This document shows, in pieces, positions 39,371 through 46,656 of a stretch of 64,000 nucleotides of DNA. Within the stretch, counting starts at the first letter, position 1. Each line of letters opens with the position of its first letter. This DNA is from Pseudonocardiales bacterium (GTDB lineage Bacteria; Actinomycetota; Actinomycetes; Mycobacteriales; Pseudonocardiaceae), in assembly GCA_023252195.1 (NCBI GenBank), contig JAHEXI010000002.1, positions 372,001 through 436,000 on the forward strand, written 5' to 3'. Both the position numbers and the translations under genes were made by a program. The notes beneath the pieces were generated by a model. It searched no databases. It was not told the DNA's origin and was given only the letters and a program-made list of their open reading frames with translations.

Positions 39371-40171
39371 GTGTTCCAGCACCCGAAACCACTCACGAGC
39401 CCCGGCGCTGCAGCAGCTCGCTGGAGCGAGCTGCTGCAGCGCCGGGGCATCCCTCCCGAGATCCGGGCCGCCGCGCCGAATGACCCGAGCCGGCACGATC
39501 CGGCCCGCTTCGTACCGGCGGCTACGCCGGAGGACACCCCATCGCGCCGGGCCGCGCTGCAGTTGCTGGGACCCGACGGTGGGACCGTGCTCGACGTCGG
39601 GTGCGGTGCGGGTGCCGCCGGGCTCGCCCTGGTGCCCAAGGTGTCGCACCTGACCGGGGTGGATTCCGCCGAGGACATGCTGCGCGCATTCGAGCAGGCC
39701 TGCGAGCAGCGGGGGCCGGCATACCGCAGCGTTCATGGTCCGTGGCCGCAGGCGGCGGCGCAGGCGGGCGTCGCCGATGTCGTGGTCAGCCACCACGTCG
39801 GCTACAACACCCTTGACCTGGGGCCTTTCGTCACCGCCCTGGATGCCGCCGCCCGCCGTGGGGTCGTCGTCGAGCTGCATGCTGTGCACCCCGGGGCCTG
39901 GCTGGACCCGTTGTGGGCGCAATTTCACGGGTTACGCAGGCCACCCCCGGCGACCGCGGACGACGTACTGGCCGTGTTCGCCGAAGTGGGGATACATCCG
40001 GAGGTCCAGCGCTGGACCCGACCCGCCCAGCCGCGCAGCCCGGAGGCGGAGCTTGACTTCTCGCTGCGCAGGCTGTGCCTGCCCGTCGAGCGCCGGGACG
40101 AGGTCGCCGAGGCGGTGGCACGACTGGGCCCACGCCACCGCGATCTGGTCACGATCTCCTGGTCCAGCTGA
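39371..40171 (+). CDS. Class I SAM-dependent methyltransferase
   Basis: A 266-residue protein starting at GTG 39371, two bases after the ileS stop. It opens with an N-terminal segment ARWSELLQRRGIPPEIRAAA typical of a small-molecule methyltransferase family, then SAM motif I GTVLDVGCGAGAAGLAL, VTGVDSA-like LTGVDSAEDMLRAFEQ, and the motif IV region VADVVVSHHVGYNTLDLG. The substrate is unknown. A 23-bp perfect inverted repeat falls within codons 10-26 (see 39399-39448). No convincing ribosome site is seen, so translation probably re-initiates from ileS. Confidence 0.8.
   Translation: MFQHPKPLTSPGAAAARWSELLQRRGIPPEIRAAAPNDPSRHDPARFVPAATPEDTPSRRAALQLLGPDGGTVLDVGCGAGAAGLALVPKVSHLTGVDSAEDMLRAFEQACEQRGPAYRSVHGPWPQAAAQAGVADVVVSHHVGYNTLDLGPFVTALDAAARRGVVVELHAVHPGAWLDPLWAQFHGLRRPPPATADDVLAVFAEVGIHPEVQRWTRPAQPRSPEAELDFSLRRLCLPVERRDEVAEAVARLGPRHRDLVTISWSS
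39399..39448. repeat. 23-bp perfect inverted repeat with TGGA loop inside a coding start
   Basis: The left arm at 39399-39421 (starting GCCCCGGCGCTGCAGC) and the right arm at 39426-39448 (ending GCTGCAGCGCCGGGGC) are perfect reverse complements, with a 4-base TGGA loop. It is inside the methyltransferase gene just after ileS. There is no T-run, so it is not a typical intrinsic terminator. The right arm encodes conserved-looking SELLQRRG, the left arm SPGAAAAR. Confidence 0.9.
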
Positions 40172-40198
40172 CGAGCGAGGCTGAAGGACAATCCGGGC

Positions 40199-41677
40199 GT
40201 GAACGGCGTGGAGTTCGTGCTCGGGGCGGGGGCGGCGGTATTGCTGCTGGCCGTCCTCGCTGTGCGCTTCTCCACTCGACTCGGGTTGCCATCGCTGCTG
40301 GTCTACCTGGCCATTGGGCTGCTGATCGGCGAGTCCGGCCTGGGCATCCGGTTCTCCGATACGCCGCTCACCGCGGCCCTGGGCATTGCGGGGCTGGTAC
40401 TGATCCTGGCCGAGGGCGGTCTCACCACCCGGTTCTCAGTGATCCGCCCTGTGCTGAGCTGGGGGATTGCCCTGTCCACTGTGGCGGTCGCGGCGAACAT
40501 CGCCATCACCGGCTGGGCGCTGCACCTGCTGCTGAGCTTGGACTGGCGCACGGCGCTGTTGTGGGGTGCGGTGCTGTCCTCGACCGACGCCGCCGCGGTC
40601 TTCAGCGTGTTGCGGGCGCTGAAGGTGCCGCCTCAGTTGGCGGGCGCGCTCGAGCTGGAGTCTGGCATCAACGACGCGCCGGTCTACATCGCGGTGGTGC
40701 TCCTCGCGGCGGGCGACCCGGTGAGATGGTGGACGCCCTTGCTGGTCGGCTACGAGTTGTTCGCTGGCGCGGCGGTGGGGGTGGCGCTGGGCTTCGCCGG
40801 ATCGTGGGCGCTGCGCCGGGCGGCGCTGCCCTCGACCGGCCTCTATCCGCTGGCGACCATCGCGGTCTGCGTGCTCGCCTTCGCCGCCGGGCAGGGTCTG
40901 CACGCCTCGGGCTTCCTGGCGACCTACCTGGCAGGGCTGGTGCTCGGCAACGCACACCTGCCGCACCGCGGGGACACCCTGTCCTTCGCCGAGGGTCTGG
41001 GCTGGCTCGCCCAGATCGCCCTGTTCGTGCTGCTGGGTCTGTACGCCTCGCCGGCCCGATTGCCCGGCGCGCTGATCCCCGCGCTGGTCGCCGGGGCGGT
41101 GCTGGTCGTGCTGGCCCGCCCGTTGTCGGTGGCGCTGGCGTTGACACCGTTGCGGGTGGCCTGGCGGGAGCAGGCCTTCCTGTCGTGGTCAGGGCTGCGT
41201 GGCGCAGTACCCATCGTGCTGGCCCTGATTGCGCTCACCAGAGGCTTCCCGGGGGCCCAACGGCTGGTGGACGTGGTGTTCGTGCTGGTCGTGCTGCTCA
41301 CCGTGGTGCAGGGCGTCACGCTGCCCCTAGTCGTTCGCTGGCTGAGACTGTCCCGGCCGGAGCAGGGCAGGGAGATGGAGGTCGACTCTGCTGCACTGGA
41401 CGAGATGGACGCTGAGCTGCTCCAGATCCGGGTACCCCGGCCGTCGCGGCTGCACGGTGTCTACCTCTCCGAGCTGAGGCTGCCCACCGGGGCGGTGGTC
41501 AGCCTGGTGGTGCGCGAGGGGAACGGGTTCACCCCACGGTCGACCACCCGGCTGCAGGAGGGCGACCAGTTGTTGATCGTCACGACGGCCGGCAACCGGG
41601 ACCGGGCTGAGCAGCGGATCCGGGCGGTGCACCGGGCCGGCCGACTGGCCCAGTGGCGCGGGGAGACCGGTGCCTGA
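40199..41677 (+). CDS. CPA-type cation/proton antiporter with TrkA-C domain
   Basis: A 492-residue membrane protein with about 12-13 transmembrane helices (residues 1-385) and a cytoplasmic TrkA-C/RCK_C domain (about 400-480: GVYLSELRLPTGAVVSLVVR, LQEGDQLLIVTTAGNRDRAE). Motifs typical of the NhaP/CvrA branch: WGAVLSSTDAAAVFSVLRAL (Asp pair of the ion site), LELESGINDAPVYI, SWSGLRGAVPIVLALIAL. GTG 40199 is preceded by GAAGGA. Probably a potassium/proton or sodium/proton antiporter; the TrkA-C domain suggests ligand control, and ion choice is not readable. Confidence 0.88.
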   Translation: MNGVEFVLGAGAAVLLLAVLAVRFSTRLGLPSLLVYLAIGLLIGESGLGIRFSDTPLTAALGIAGLVLILAEGGLTTRFSVIRPVLSWGIALSTVAVAANIAITGWALHLLLSLDWRTALLWGAVLSSTDAAAVFSVLRALKVPPQLAGALELESGINDAPVYIAVVLLAAGDPVRWWTPLLVGYELFAGAAVGVALGFAGSWALRRAALPSTGLYPLATIAVCVLAFAAGQGLHASGFLATYLAGLVLGNAHLPHRGDTLSFAEGLGWLAQIALFVLLGLYASPARLPGALIPALVAGAVLVVLARPLSVALALTPLRVAWREQAFLSWSGLRGAVPIVLALIALTRGFPGAQRLVDVVFVLVVLLTVVQGVTLPLVVRWLRLSRPEQGREMEVDSAALDEMDAELLQIRVPRPSRLHGVYLSELRLPTGAVVSLVVREGNGFTPRSTTRLQEGDQLLIVTTAGNRDRAEQRIRAVHRAGRLAQWRGETGA

Positions 41678-41710
41678 GAGCCGGGCCGGTGAGGTGGTCA
41701 CAATGGTGAC

Positions 41711-42313
41711 ATGAACCCATCGCAGCATGCCGAGGGAGCGGCCGCCGACGCCGAGGGCATCCGCGAGGTCCCGGTGGGACACCGCCGGACCGGCGTGCTT
41801 GTCGCTGTCGCTGCCGTGACGCTGCTGCTGGACGTGCTGAGCAAGGTCGTCGCGGTGGCGGTCCTGGAGGGCCATCCGCCGATGAAGCTGCTAGGCGGCG
41901 CGCTGTACCTCGTGGTTTATCGCAACTCGGGTGCGGCGTTCTCGATGGCGACCGGTTTGACGTGGCTGCTGTCGCTGATCGCGCTGGGCGTGGTGGTAGT
42001 GATCGTCCGGCTGGCGCCCCGGCTGCGCAGCGCGCCTTGGGCCTTCGGGCTTGGGCTGGTGCTCGGGGGTGCGCTGGGCAATCTGGTGGATCGGTTGCTG
42101 CGTGCCCCTGGCCCGCTGCGCGGGCACGTCGTGGACTTCCTGTCGCTGCTAGCACCGGATGGCAGCGTGTGGCCGGTGTTCAACCTGGCAGACTCCGCGA
42201 TCGTGTGCGGGGGTGTGGTGCTGGTCGCGCTCGCCGCCACCGGCCGGGACTTCGACGGCACCCGCGGCCCTCGAAGACCCGCAAAGAGAGTTCCAGAAAG
42301 AGCGACAGAATGA
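41711..42313 (+). CDS. lspA: Lipoprotein signal peptidase (signal peptidase II)
   Basis: A 200-residue polytopic aspartyl protease that cleaves lipoprotein signal peptides. The catalytic aspartates are Asp127 in [12 protein letters not shown] and Asp161 in [23 protein letters not shown] is the conserved loop. Four transmembrane helices follow a polar N-terminus of about 30 residues. It starts at ATG 41711 and overlaps the rluD-type gene by 4 bases (ATGA). Confidence 0.93.
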   Translation: MNPSQHAEGAAADAEGIREVPVGHRRTGVLVAVAAVTLLLDVLSKVVAVAVLEGHPPMKLLGGALYLVVYRNSGAAFSMATGLTWLLSLIALGVVVVIVRLAPRLRSAPWAFGLGLVLGGALGNLVDRLLRAPGPLRGHVVDFLSLLAPDGSVWPVFNLADSAIVCGGVVLVALAATGRDFDGTRGPRRPAKRVPERATE

Positions 42314-43239
42314 GTGACGTGCGGACGCTGCCGGTGCCTGAAGGCCTCGACGGCATGCGGGTGGACGCCGGATTGGCGCGGCTGCTGGGACTGTCGCGCA
42401 CCACAGTGGTCGATCTGACCGAGACCGGGGCGGTGCTGGTGGACGGCAGCCCAGTCGGCAAGTCCGACCGCCTGTCCACCGGTAGCCGGCTAGAGGTGAC
42501 CCTGCCGAATCCGCCACGGCCTGCCGCGCCATCTGTCGAGCTGGTGGCCAATCTGCAGGTGCTGCATGACGACGCCGATCTGGTCGTGGTGGACAAACCG
42601 GTGGGAGTCGCCGCGCATCCCAGCCCCGGCTGGACCGGCCCTACCGTGCTCGCTGGACTCGCCGCGGCCGGAATCCAGGTGGCCACCTCGGGCGCGGCCG
42701 AGCGCCAGGGCGTGGTGCACCGGCTGGACGTGGGAACCAGCGGCCTGATGATCGTCGCCAAGTCGGAGCGCGGGTACTCGGCGCTCAAGCGCGCCTTCCG
42801 GGATCGCACCGTCGCCAAGCATTACCGGGCGCTGGTGCAGGGCCACCCGGACCCCACCCGAGGCACCATTGACGCCCCGATCGACCGGCACCCCAAGCAC
42901 GACTGGCGTTTCGCCGTGGTGGCCGGCGGCAAGCCGTCGGTGACGCATTACGAGGTGATCGAGGCGTTCCCGGCCGCGTCGCTGTGTGACGTGACCCTGG
43001 AAACCGGTCGCACCCACCAGATCCGGGTGCACTTCGCCGCGTTGCGGCATCCCTGTTGTGGGGACCTCACCTATGGTGCAGACCCCGTGCTGGCACAGCG
43101 GCTGGGGCTGGCCAGGCAATGGCTGCACGCCGCGCGGTTGGGCTTCCCGCACCCAGCCGACGACCACTGGGTCGAATTCACCAGCCCGGACCCGGACGAC
43201 CTGCGCGGCGCGCTGGACGTGCTGGCCGCGCAGGCGTAG
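42310..43239 (+). CDS. rluD: RluD-family 23S rRNA pseudouridine synthase
   Basis: A 309-residue protein: an N-terminal S4 RNA-binding domain ([20 protein letters not shown]) and the pseudouridine synthase domain with the catalytic Asp140 in [36 protein letters not shown], and the C-terminal [20 protein letters not shown]. RluA/C/D-type enzymes share these; the S4 domain favours RluC/RluD. ATG 42310 overlaps lspA, as in mycobacteria, where this pair is also adjacent. Confidence 0.9.
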   Translation: MSDVRTLPVPEGLDGMRVDAGLARLLGLSRTTVVDLTETGAVLVDGSPVGKSDRLSTGSRLEVTLPNPPRPAAPSVELVANLQVLHDDADLVVVDKPVGVAAHPSPGWTGPTVLAGLAAAGIQVATSGAAERQGVVHRLDVGTSGLMIVAKSERGYSALKRAFRDRTVAKHYRALVQGHPDPTRGTIDAPIDRHPKHDWRFAVVAGGKPSVTHYEVIEAFPAASLCDVTLETGRTHQIRVHFAALRHPCCGDLTYGADPVLAQRLGLARQWLHAARLGFPHPADDHWVEFTSPDPDDLRGALDVLAAQA

Positions 43240-43242
43240 CCG

Positions 43243-43905
43243 ATGCCCTCGCGAGCCCGCTGGGCGGTGCTGGCGGTGCTATTCGTGGTGTTCGGCGCGA
43301 CGGTCGTGGTGGCCGGGCACCGTAGTGAACCGGTGCACAGCGGGGTGCAGCGGCTCGGGCCCGAGGCCGGCGAATTGGTCGCGCAGTACCTGCGGAGGGC
43401 CGGTGCGTCGCTGCCCATGGCGAACTCTGGGCCGGTGTGGGCGCTGGTGCAGCTGGACGGTTACCTCACGCCGGAGCCCGCCGCTGAGCTGACGCGGGGT
43501 GTTCGACTCTCGCGGGTGATACTTCGCGTTCCGCTGCCGCGAGTGCAGACCGCGTTGATCACTCGGGATCTGCCGGGTCAGCGGCCGGTGACCGAACTCA
43601 CCGAGGCGATGCGCTCGGCGGCGCAGGACCGCCTCGCCGCGTCCCGGGCAGCGCCGAGTGGGCGACCTGCCGCTGTCGCCTCCGCTGAAGCCACTCAGCT
43701 GCGCAGTGGCTGCGCGTGCGTGCTGGCGTTGCTGGTGTACGGCGACGGCGACGCGCTACGGGCCGTGGCGGCCCGTCCAGGCGTCCGAGCGGTGCATGCG
43801 GCTTTTCGGGACACGTCGCTTCAGGATCTGGCGACCTCCCCGCTACTGCCCGAACAGGTCGACGCTGCAGGACCGGTGCCCGATGACGGGCCAGTGCCAT
43901 CCTGA
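43243..43905 (+). CDS. Conserved membrane-anchored protein of unknown function
   Basis: A 220-residue protein with an N-terminal hydrophobic helix (WAVLAVLFVVFGATVVVAGH) after a basic MPSRAR start, so it is either a secreted or a type II anchored protein. The rest is soluble: SGPVWALVQLDGYLTPEPAA ELTRG resembles an extracellular fold with a repeated LV/RV beta-strand pattern; one SGCACVLALLVYGD segment carries two Cys near residue 157. No cell-wall or lipobox motif follows the helix. It is 3 bases after the rluD-type gene, so co-expressed with lspA/rluD. I do not recognise a family. Confidence 0.7.
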   Translation: MPSRARWAVLAVLFVVFGATVVVAGHRSEPVHSGVQRLGPEAGELVAQYLRRAGASLPMANSGPVWALVQLDGYLTPEPAAELTRGVRLSRVILRVPLPRVQTALITRDLPGQRPVTELTEAMRSAAQDRLAASRAAPSGRPAAVASAEATQLRSGCACVLALLVYGDGDALRAVAARPGVRAVHAAFRDTSLQDLATSPLLPEQVDAAGPVPDDGPVPS

Positions 43906-44283
43906 TCGTTAGTGGCCCGTACCTCGCGATGGGTGGACAGTCGGGTGCGGTCGCTCAGCGGAGGGGCCGGGGCAGGCGTGGGTAGGGACGATCGGCGCCT
44001 CTGCACCTGCCCACAATGTAACGCTCCCAGATCTCGTGTTGATTCGGGATGTTTCGCGCTCGTCTGACGACACCGCCCAGCTCGCTTACCACCTGTGACT
44101 CCGCACTGCTATTCGGAACCGAATGGCGATTCCGGGCACTAGGCGGGCGCTATTCGGAACCGAATGGCGATTCCGGGCACGGAGGCAACGCACGAAGCCC
44201 ACGGGGTCGTGAGGTTTGATAACGGGTGGGGCACAGCCGGCATTCGCCCATCGTGCACCAGCGGAGTGCAACGGTGGATCACG
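43906..44283. other. 378-base gap with a repeat pair
   Basis: Between the 43243 gene and the end of the minus-strand DUF2470 gene I see no gene or tRNA. The gap holds the paired 32-base repeat at 44108-44180. Short frames cross the repeats on the minus strand but have no family features. Confidence 0.6.
44108..44180. repeat. Two exact 32-base direct repeats, 41-base period
   Basis: The 32-base unit runs from GCTATTCGGAACCGAATGG to ATTCCGGGCAC at 44108-44139 and is repeated exactly at 44149-44180, with 9 bases between. Each unit contains the near-palindrome ATTCGGAACCGAAT (6-bp arms around AA) and a second possible pairing CGGAA with TTCCG. No T-run or ribosome site is associated. It may be a dispersed intergenic repeat, an operator pair or a recombination relic; only a genome search can tell. 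Confidence 0.85.
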
Positions 44284-45045
44284 TCACTGAGATCCGCAGC
44301 CGACCAGGCGGTGTAGCTCGATGGCGAGCTGGGCCGGGGTAGTCGCTGGCCGATGGAAGGCCAACCGGAGATCGTGCGTCTGCTCATCGTCTTCAATCCG
44401 CAGCCGCAGGCCGAGCCGATCGACACCAAGTGGGCGGATTCGGGCGCGGCCTTCGCGCGACGCTGCCGGTATGTGCCGACCGAGCGCGTGAAGCAACTCG
44501 GGGCGGCCTTGGTCGAGGTGGCGAAGCCAGTCCCGCTCGAGGTGGCAGAACGGGTCTGGCTCGGCGGCAGCGAGGTCGGCAGGGGTGAGCCAGGCAATGC
44601 CTTCGGCGTCGGCAAGCACTGCGAACACCGGCTGCAACCAGAGCAGCCGGGCTCCGTACCCGACGTCGAGGAGCCGTTCGTCGCAGCGCTGCGAGGCCAG
44701 CTCCAGGGCGACCCGCCGGGCTGGCTCGGGGTCCAGCGCACGTAGCCAGCCGGTGATCCAGAGCAGTCCGCGGATCGGTCGGCGCAACGCGACCGGCGCG
44801 GTGTCCGTGAGCTCGATCATGGCAGATCGCCCGCCGTCGGGTCGGGGTTCAGCCTGCATAGTCACTGGGTGGTCAGAAGACAGCATGATGATGGTCGTGC
44901 CGTCTTGATGCACATGGTGAAGCGTCGGCGCGGTCCGGCCCAGTGCCGCCACCAGCACAGAGGCGGTGCCACTGCGGGTAGCGAGCGTTCGAGCCCGCTC
45001 GGTCGACGGGGGCACCGCCGCTTGGCCAGCGTGCCTACACCTCAT
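44284..45045 (-). CDS. DUF2470 domain protein, iron-box controlled
   Basis: A 253-residue protein from ATG 45045, fixed by a strong ribosome site (GAGGAGG at 45057-45051). Two-part layout: the N-terminal 150 residues resemble a split beta-barrel/HugZ-like region (RRPIRGLLWITGWLRALDPE), and the C-terminal ~75 residues are DUF2470: LLHALGRHIPAAS, IRPLGVDRLGLRLRIED and LRLAFHRPATTPAQLAIELH. DUF2470 occurs in haem-utilisation (HugZ-like) proteins. An IdeR/DtxR-type box lies 19-37 bases before the start, so it should be induced in iron starvation. No enzymatic activity can be assigned; haem handling is the likely role (inference). Confidence 0.8.
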   Translation of the reverse strand: MRCRHAGQAAVPPSTERARTLATRSGTASVLVAALGRTAPTLHHVHQDGTTIIMLSSDHPVTMQAEPRPDGGRSAMIELTDTAPVALRRPIRGLLWITGWLRALDPEPARRVALELASQRCDERLLDVGYGARLLWLQPVFAVLADAEGIAWLTPADLAAAEPDPFCHLERDWLRHLDQGRPELLHALGRHIPAASREGRARIRPLGVDRLGLRLRIEDDEQTHDLRLAFHRPATTPAQLAIELHRLVGCGSQ

Positions 45046-45063
45046 CGGGAACCTCCTCGTAAA

Positions 45064-45082
45064 TAAAGTTAGCCTAACCTAA
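45064..45082. promoter_or_regulatory. IdeR/DtxR-type iron box between divergent genes
   Basis: TAAAGTTAGCCTAACCTAA matches the 19-base consensus TTAGGTTAGCCTAACCTAA (either strand) at 17 of 19 positions. It lies 19 bases from the DUF2470 ATG and 51 bases from the MFS ATG, so iron-loaded IdeR could repress both divergent promoters. Confidence 0.85.
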
Positions 45083-45133
45083 CTTAAAGCAGCTGTGCTT
45101 TCACGCCGCCGATCGGGCGCCCAGGATGGTGGG

Positions 45134-46624
45134 ATGAGTACTGGTTCGGAACTCGCCGCCGGTGAGGCGTATCCGGGTCGCTGGCGAGCTCTCGCGGTGA
45201 CTCAGCTGGCGGGATTCATGGGCCTGCTGGACGTCAGCATCGTCAACGTCGCGCTGCCGTCCATCCAGCAGAGCCTGGGCGCCTCGGTGGCGCAGGTGCA
45301 GTGGGTGGTGTCGGGCTACGCGCTGAGCTTCGGGCTGGTGCTGGTGGCGGGCGGCCGGCTGGGTGACGCCTTGGGCCGGCGACGGATGTTCCTCGTCGCG
45401 CTGACCGCGTTCGTCCTGACCAGCGCGCTGTGTGGAGCGGCGCCCAGCGCGGAGTGGTTGGTCGCGGCCCGGCTGCTGCAAGGGGTCACCGCGGGGATGC
45501 TCACCCCGCAGAACTCGGGACTGATCCAGGTGTTGTTCCACGGCGCGGAGCGCGGCAGGGCATTCGGCATCTTCGGCGCCACGGTCGGGTTGTCCACGGC
45601 AGTCGGACCGGTGCTCGGCGGTCTCATACTCAGCGCGGCAGGGGGGCATGAGGGTTGGCGATGGGTCTTCTATGTCAACGTTCCGATCGGCCTGATCGCG
45701 CTGGTCGCGGCGTGGCGCCTGGTGCCATCCCGGCAGCGCAGCGGCCAGCCGGTGGCGTCGCAGATCGACGTCATCGGCGCGCTGCTGCTGGGCGCCGGCG
45801 TGTTGTGTCTGTTGCTACCGCTGGTGGAAGTGGACAGTGGTGGCCTGCGCCGGCTGTGGTGGCTGTTCGGGTTGGCGCCGGTGCTGGTCGCGCTGTTCCT
45901 TGGCTGGGAGCAGCGGATGGTGCGGCGCGATCGGGCGTCGTTGCTGGACACCCGGCTGCTGTCCGCCACGCCCGGCTACCCGGCGGGAGCCACGCTGGGA
46001 ATGGTGTACTTCGTCGGCTTCAGCGGGATCTGGTTGGTGTTCGCGCTGTACTTCCAACGCGGGCTGGGCTACACACCACTGCAGTCCGGGCTCGCGGTGA
46101 CGTCGTTCGCACTCGGGTCGGCGGTGTCGGCGGCGGTAGCCGGCCGGCTGGTGGCCAGGTACGGTCGCTGGTTGACGGTGGGCGGGCTCACCGGTGTCGC
46201 GGTCGGGTTGACTGCGACCGCCCTGGTACTCGACGTCACACCCGCAGCGTGGGCCGGCCGGGCAGCGGCGTTGCCCCTGCTCATCGCAGGTATCGGCGGT
46301 GGCGCGGTGATCTCGCCGAACGTCACGCTGACCCTTGAGTGTGTGCCATCGCGGATGGGCGGGGCCGCGGCGGGAGCGCTGCAGACCGCGCAGCGGATCG
46401 GATCGGCGGTCGGGACGGCCATGCTGGCGGCGGTGTTCTACGGCGTGGTGTCCCACAGCGGCCACTACCGCACCGCCATCGCCGCGGCGCTGCTCACTGG
46501 GACGGGATTCGTGTGTCTGGCGCTGATCGTGGCCGTGCTGGAACTCCGGCTCCGGCGACGTCGAGCGTTGCGGGAAGAACCGGACCAGGCCAGCGTGGCG
46601 CAGGCCGACCTGCACCGGACCTGA
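45134..46624 (+). CDS. MFS transporter, DHA2 family (14 helices)
   Basis: A 496-residue major facilitator with about 14 predicted transmembrane helices. Motif D1/C-type features are LDVSIVNVALPSIQQSLG in helix 1 and GGRLGDALGRRRMFLVALT in the loop between helices 2 and 3. Drug:proton antiporters of this family (EmrB/QacA type) export many cationic and amphipathic compounds. ATG 45134 is chosen because MSTGSELAAGEAYPGRWRAL starts a typical short polar N-terminus; the ribosome site is weak. The shared iron box upstream suggests a role in iron starvation, for example siderophore or metabolite export (inference). Confidence 0.87.
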   Translation: MSTGSELAAGEAYPGRWRALAVTQLAGFMGLLDVSIVNVALPSIQQSLGASVAQVQWVVSGYALSFGLVLVAGGRLGDALGRRRMFLVALTAFVLTSALCGAAPSAEWLVAARLLQGVTAGMLTPQNSGLIQVLFHGAERGRAFGIFGATVGLSTAVGPVLGGLILSAAGGHEGWRWVFYVNVPIGLIALVAAWRLVPSRQRSGQPVASQIDVIGALLLGAGVLCLLLPLVEVDSGGLRRLWWLFGLAPVLVALFLGWEQRMVRRDRASLLDTRLLSATPGYPAGATLGMVYFVGFSGIWLVFALYFQRGLGYTPLQSGLAVTSFALGSAVSAAVAGRLVARYGRWLTVGGLTGVAVGLTATALVLDVTPAAWAGRAAALPLLIAGIGGGAVISPNVTLTLECVPSRMGGAAAGALQTAQRIGSAVGTAMLAAVFYGVVSHSGHYRTAIAAALLTGTGFVCLALIVAVLELRLRRRRALREEPDQASVAQADLHRT

Positions 46625-46656
46625 CGGAGCCTTGTGCGCAGTAGTCTCGCTGGTTT

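Noticed and set aside
39369-39448. The 23-bp hairpin as an intrinsic terminator of ileS
   Set aside because: There is no U-run after it, and the methyltransferase frame runs straight through both arms.
40075-41415. A long plus-strand frame overlapping the antiporter gene
   Set aside because: It is Arg/Gly/Ala-rich without family motifs; the antiporter frame has the helices and ion-site residues.
41962-42309. Extension of the pseudouridine synthase frame upstream over lspA
   Set aside because: It lies on top of conserved lspA coding sequence; ATG 42310 overlaps the lspA stop as in relatives.
44139-44741. A 200-residue minus-strand frame over the repeats and the DUF2470 gene
   Set aside because: It is a shadow in another frame of the DUF2470 gene; its end is made of the translated repeat.
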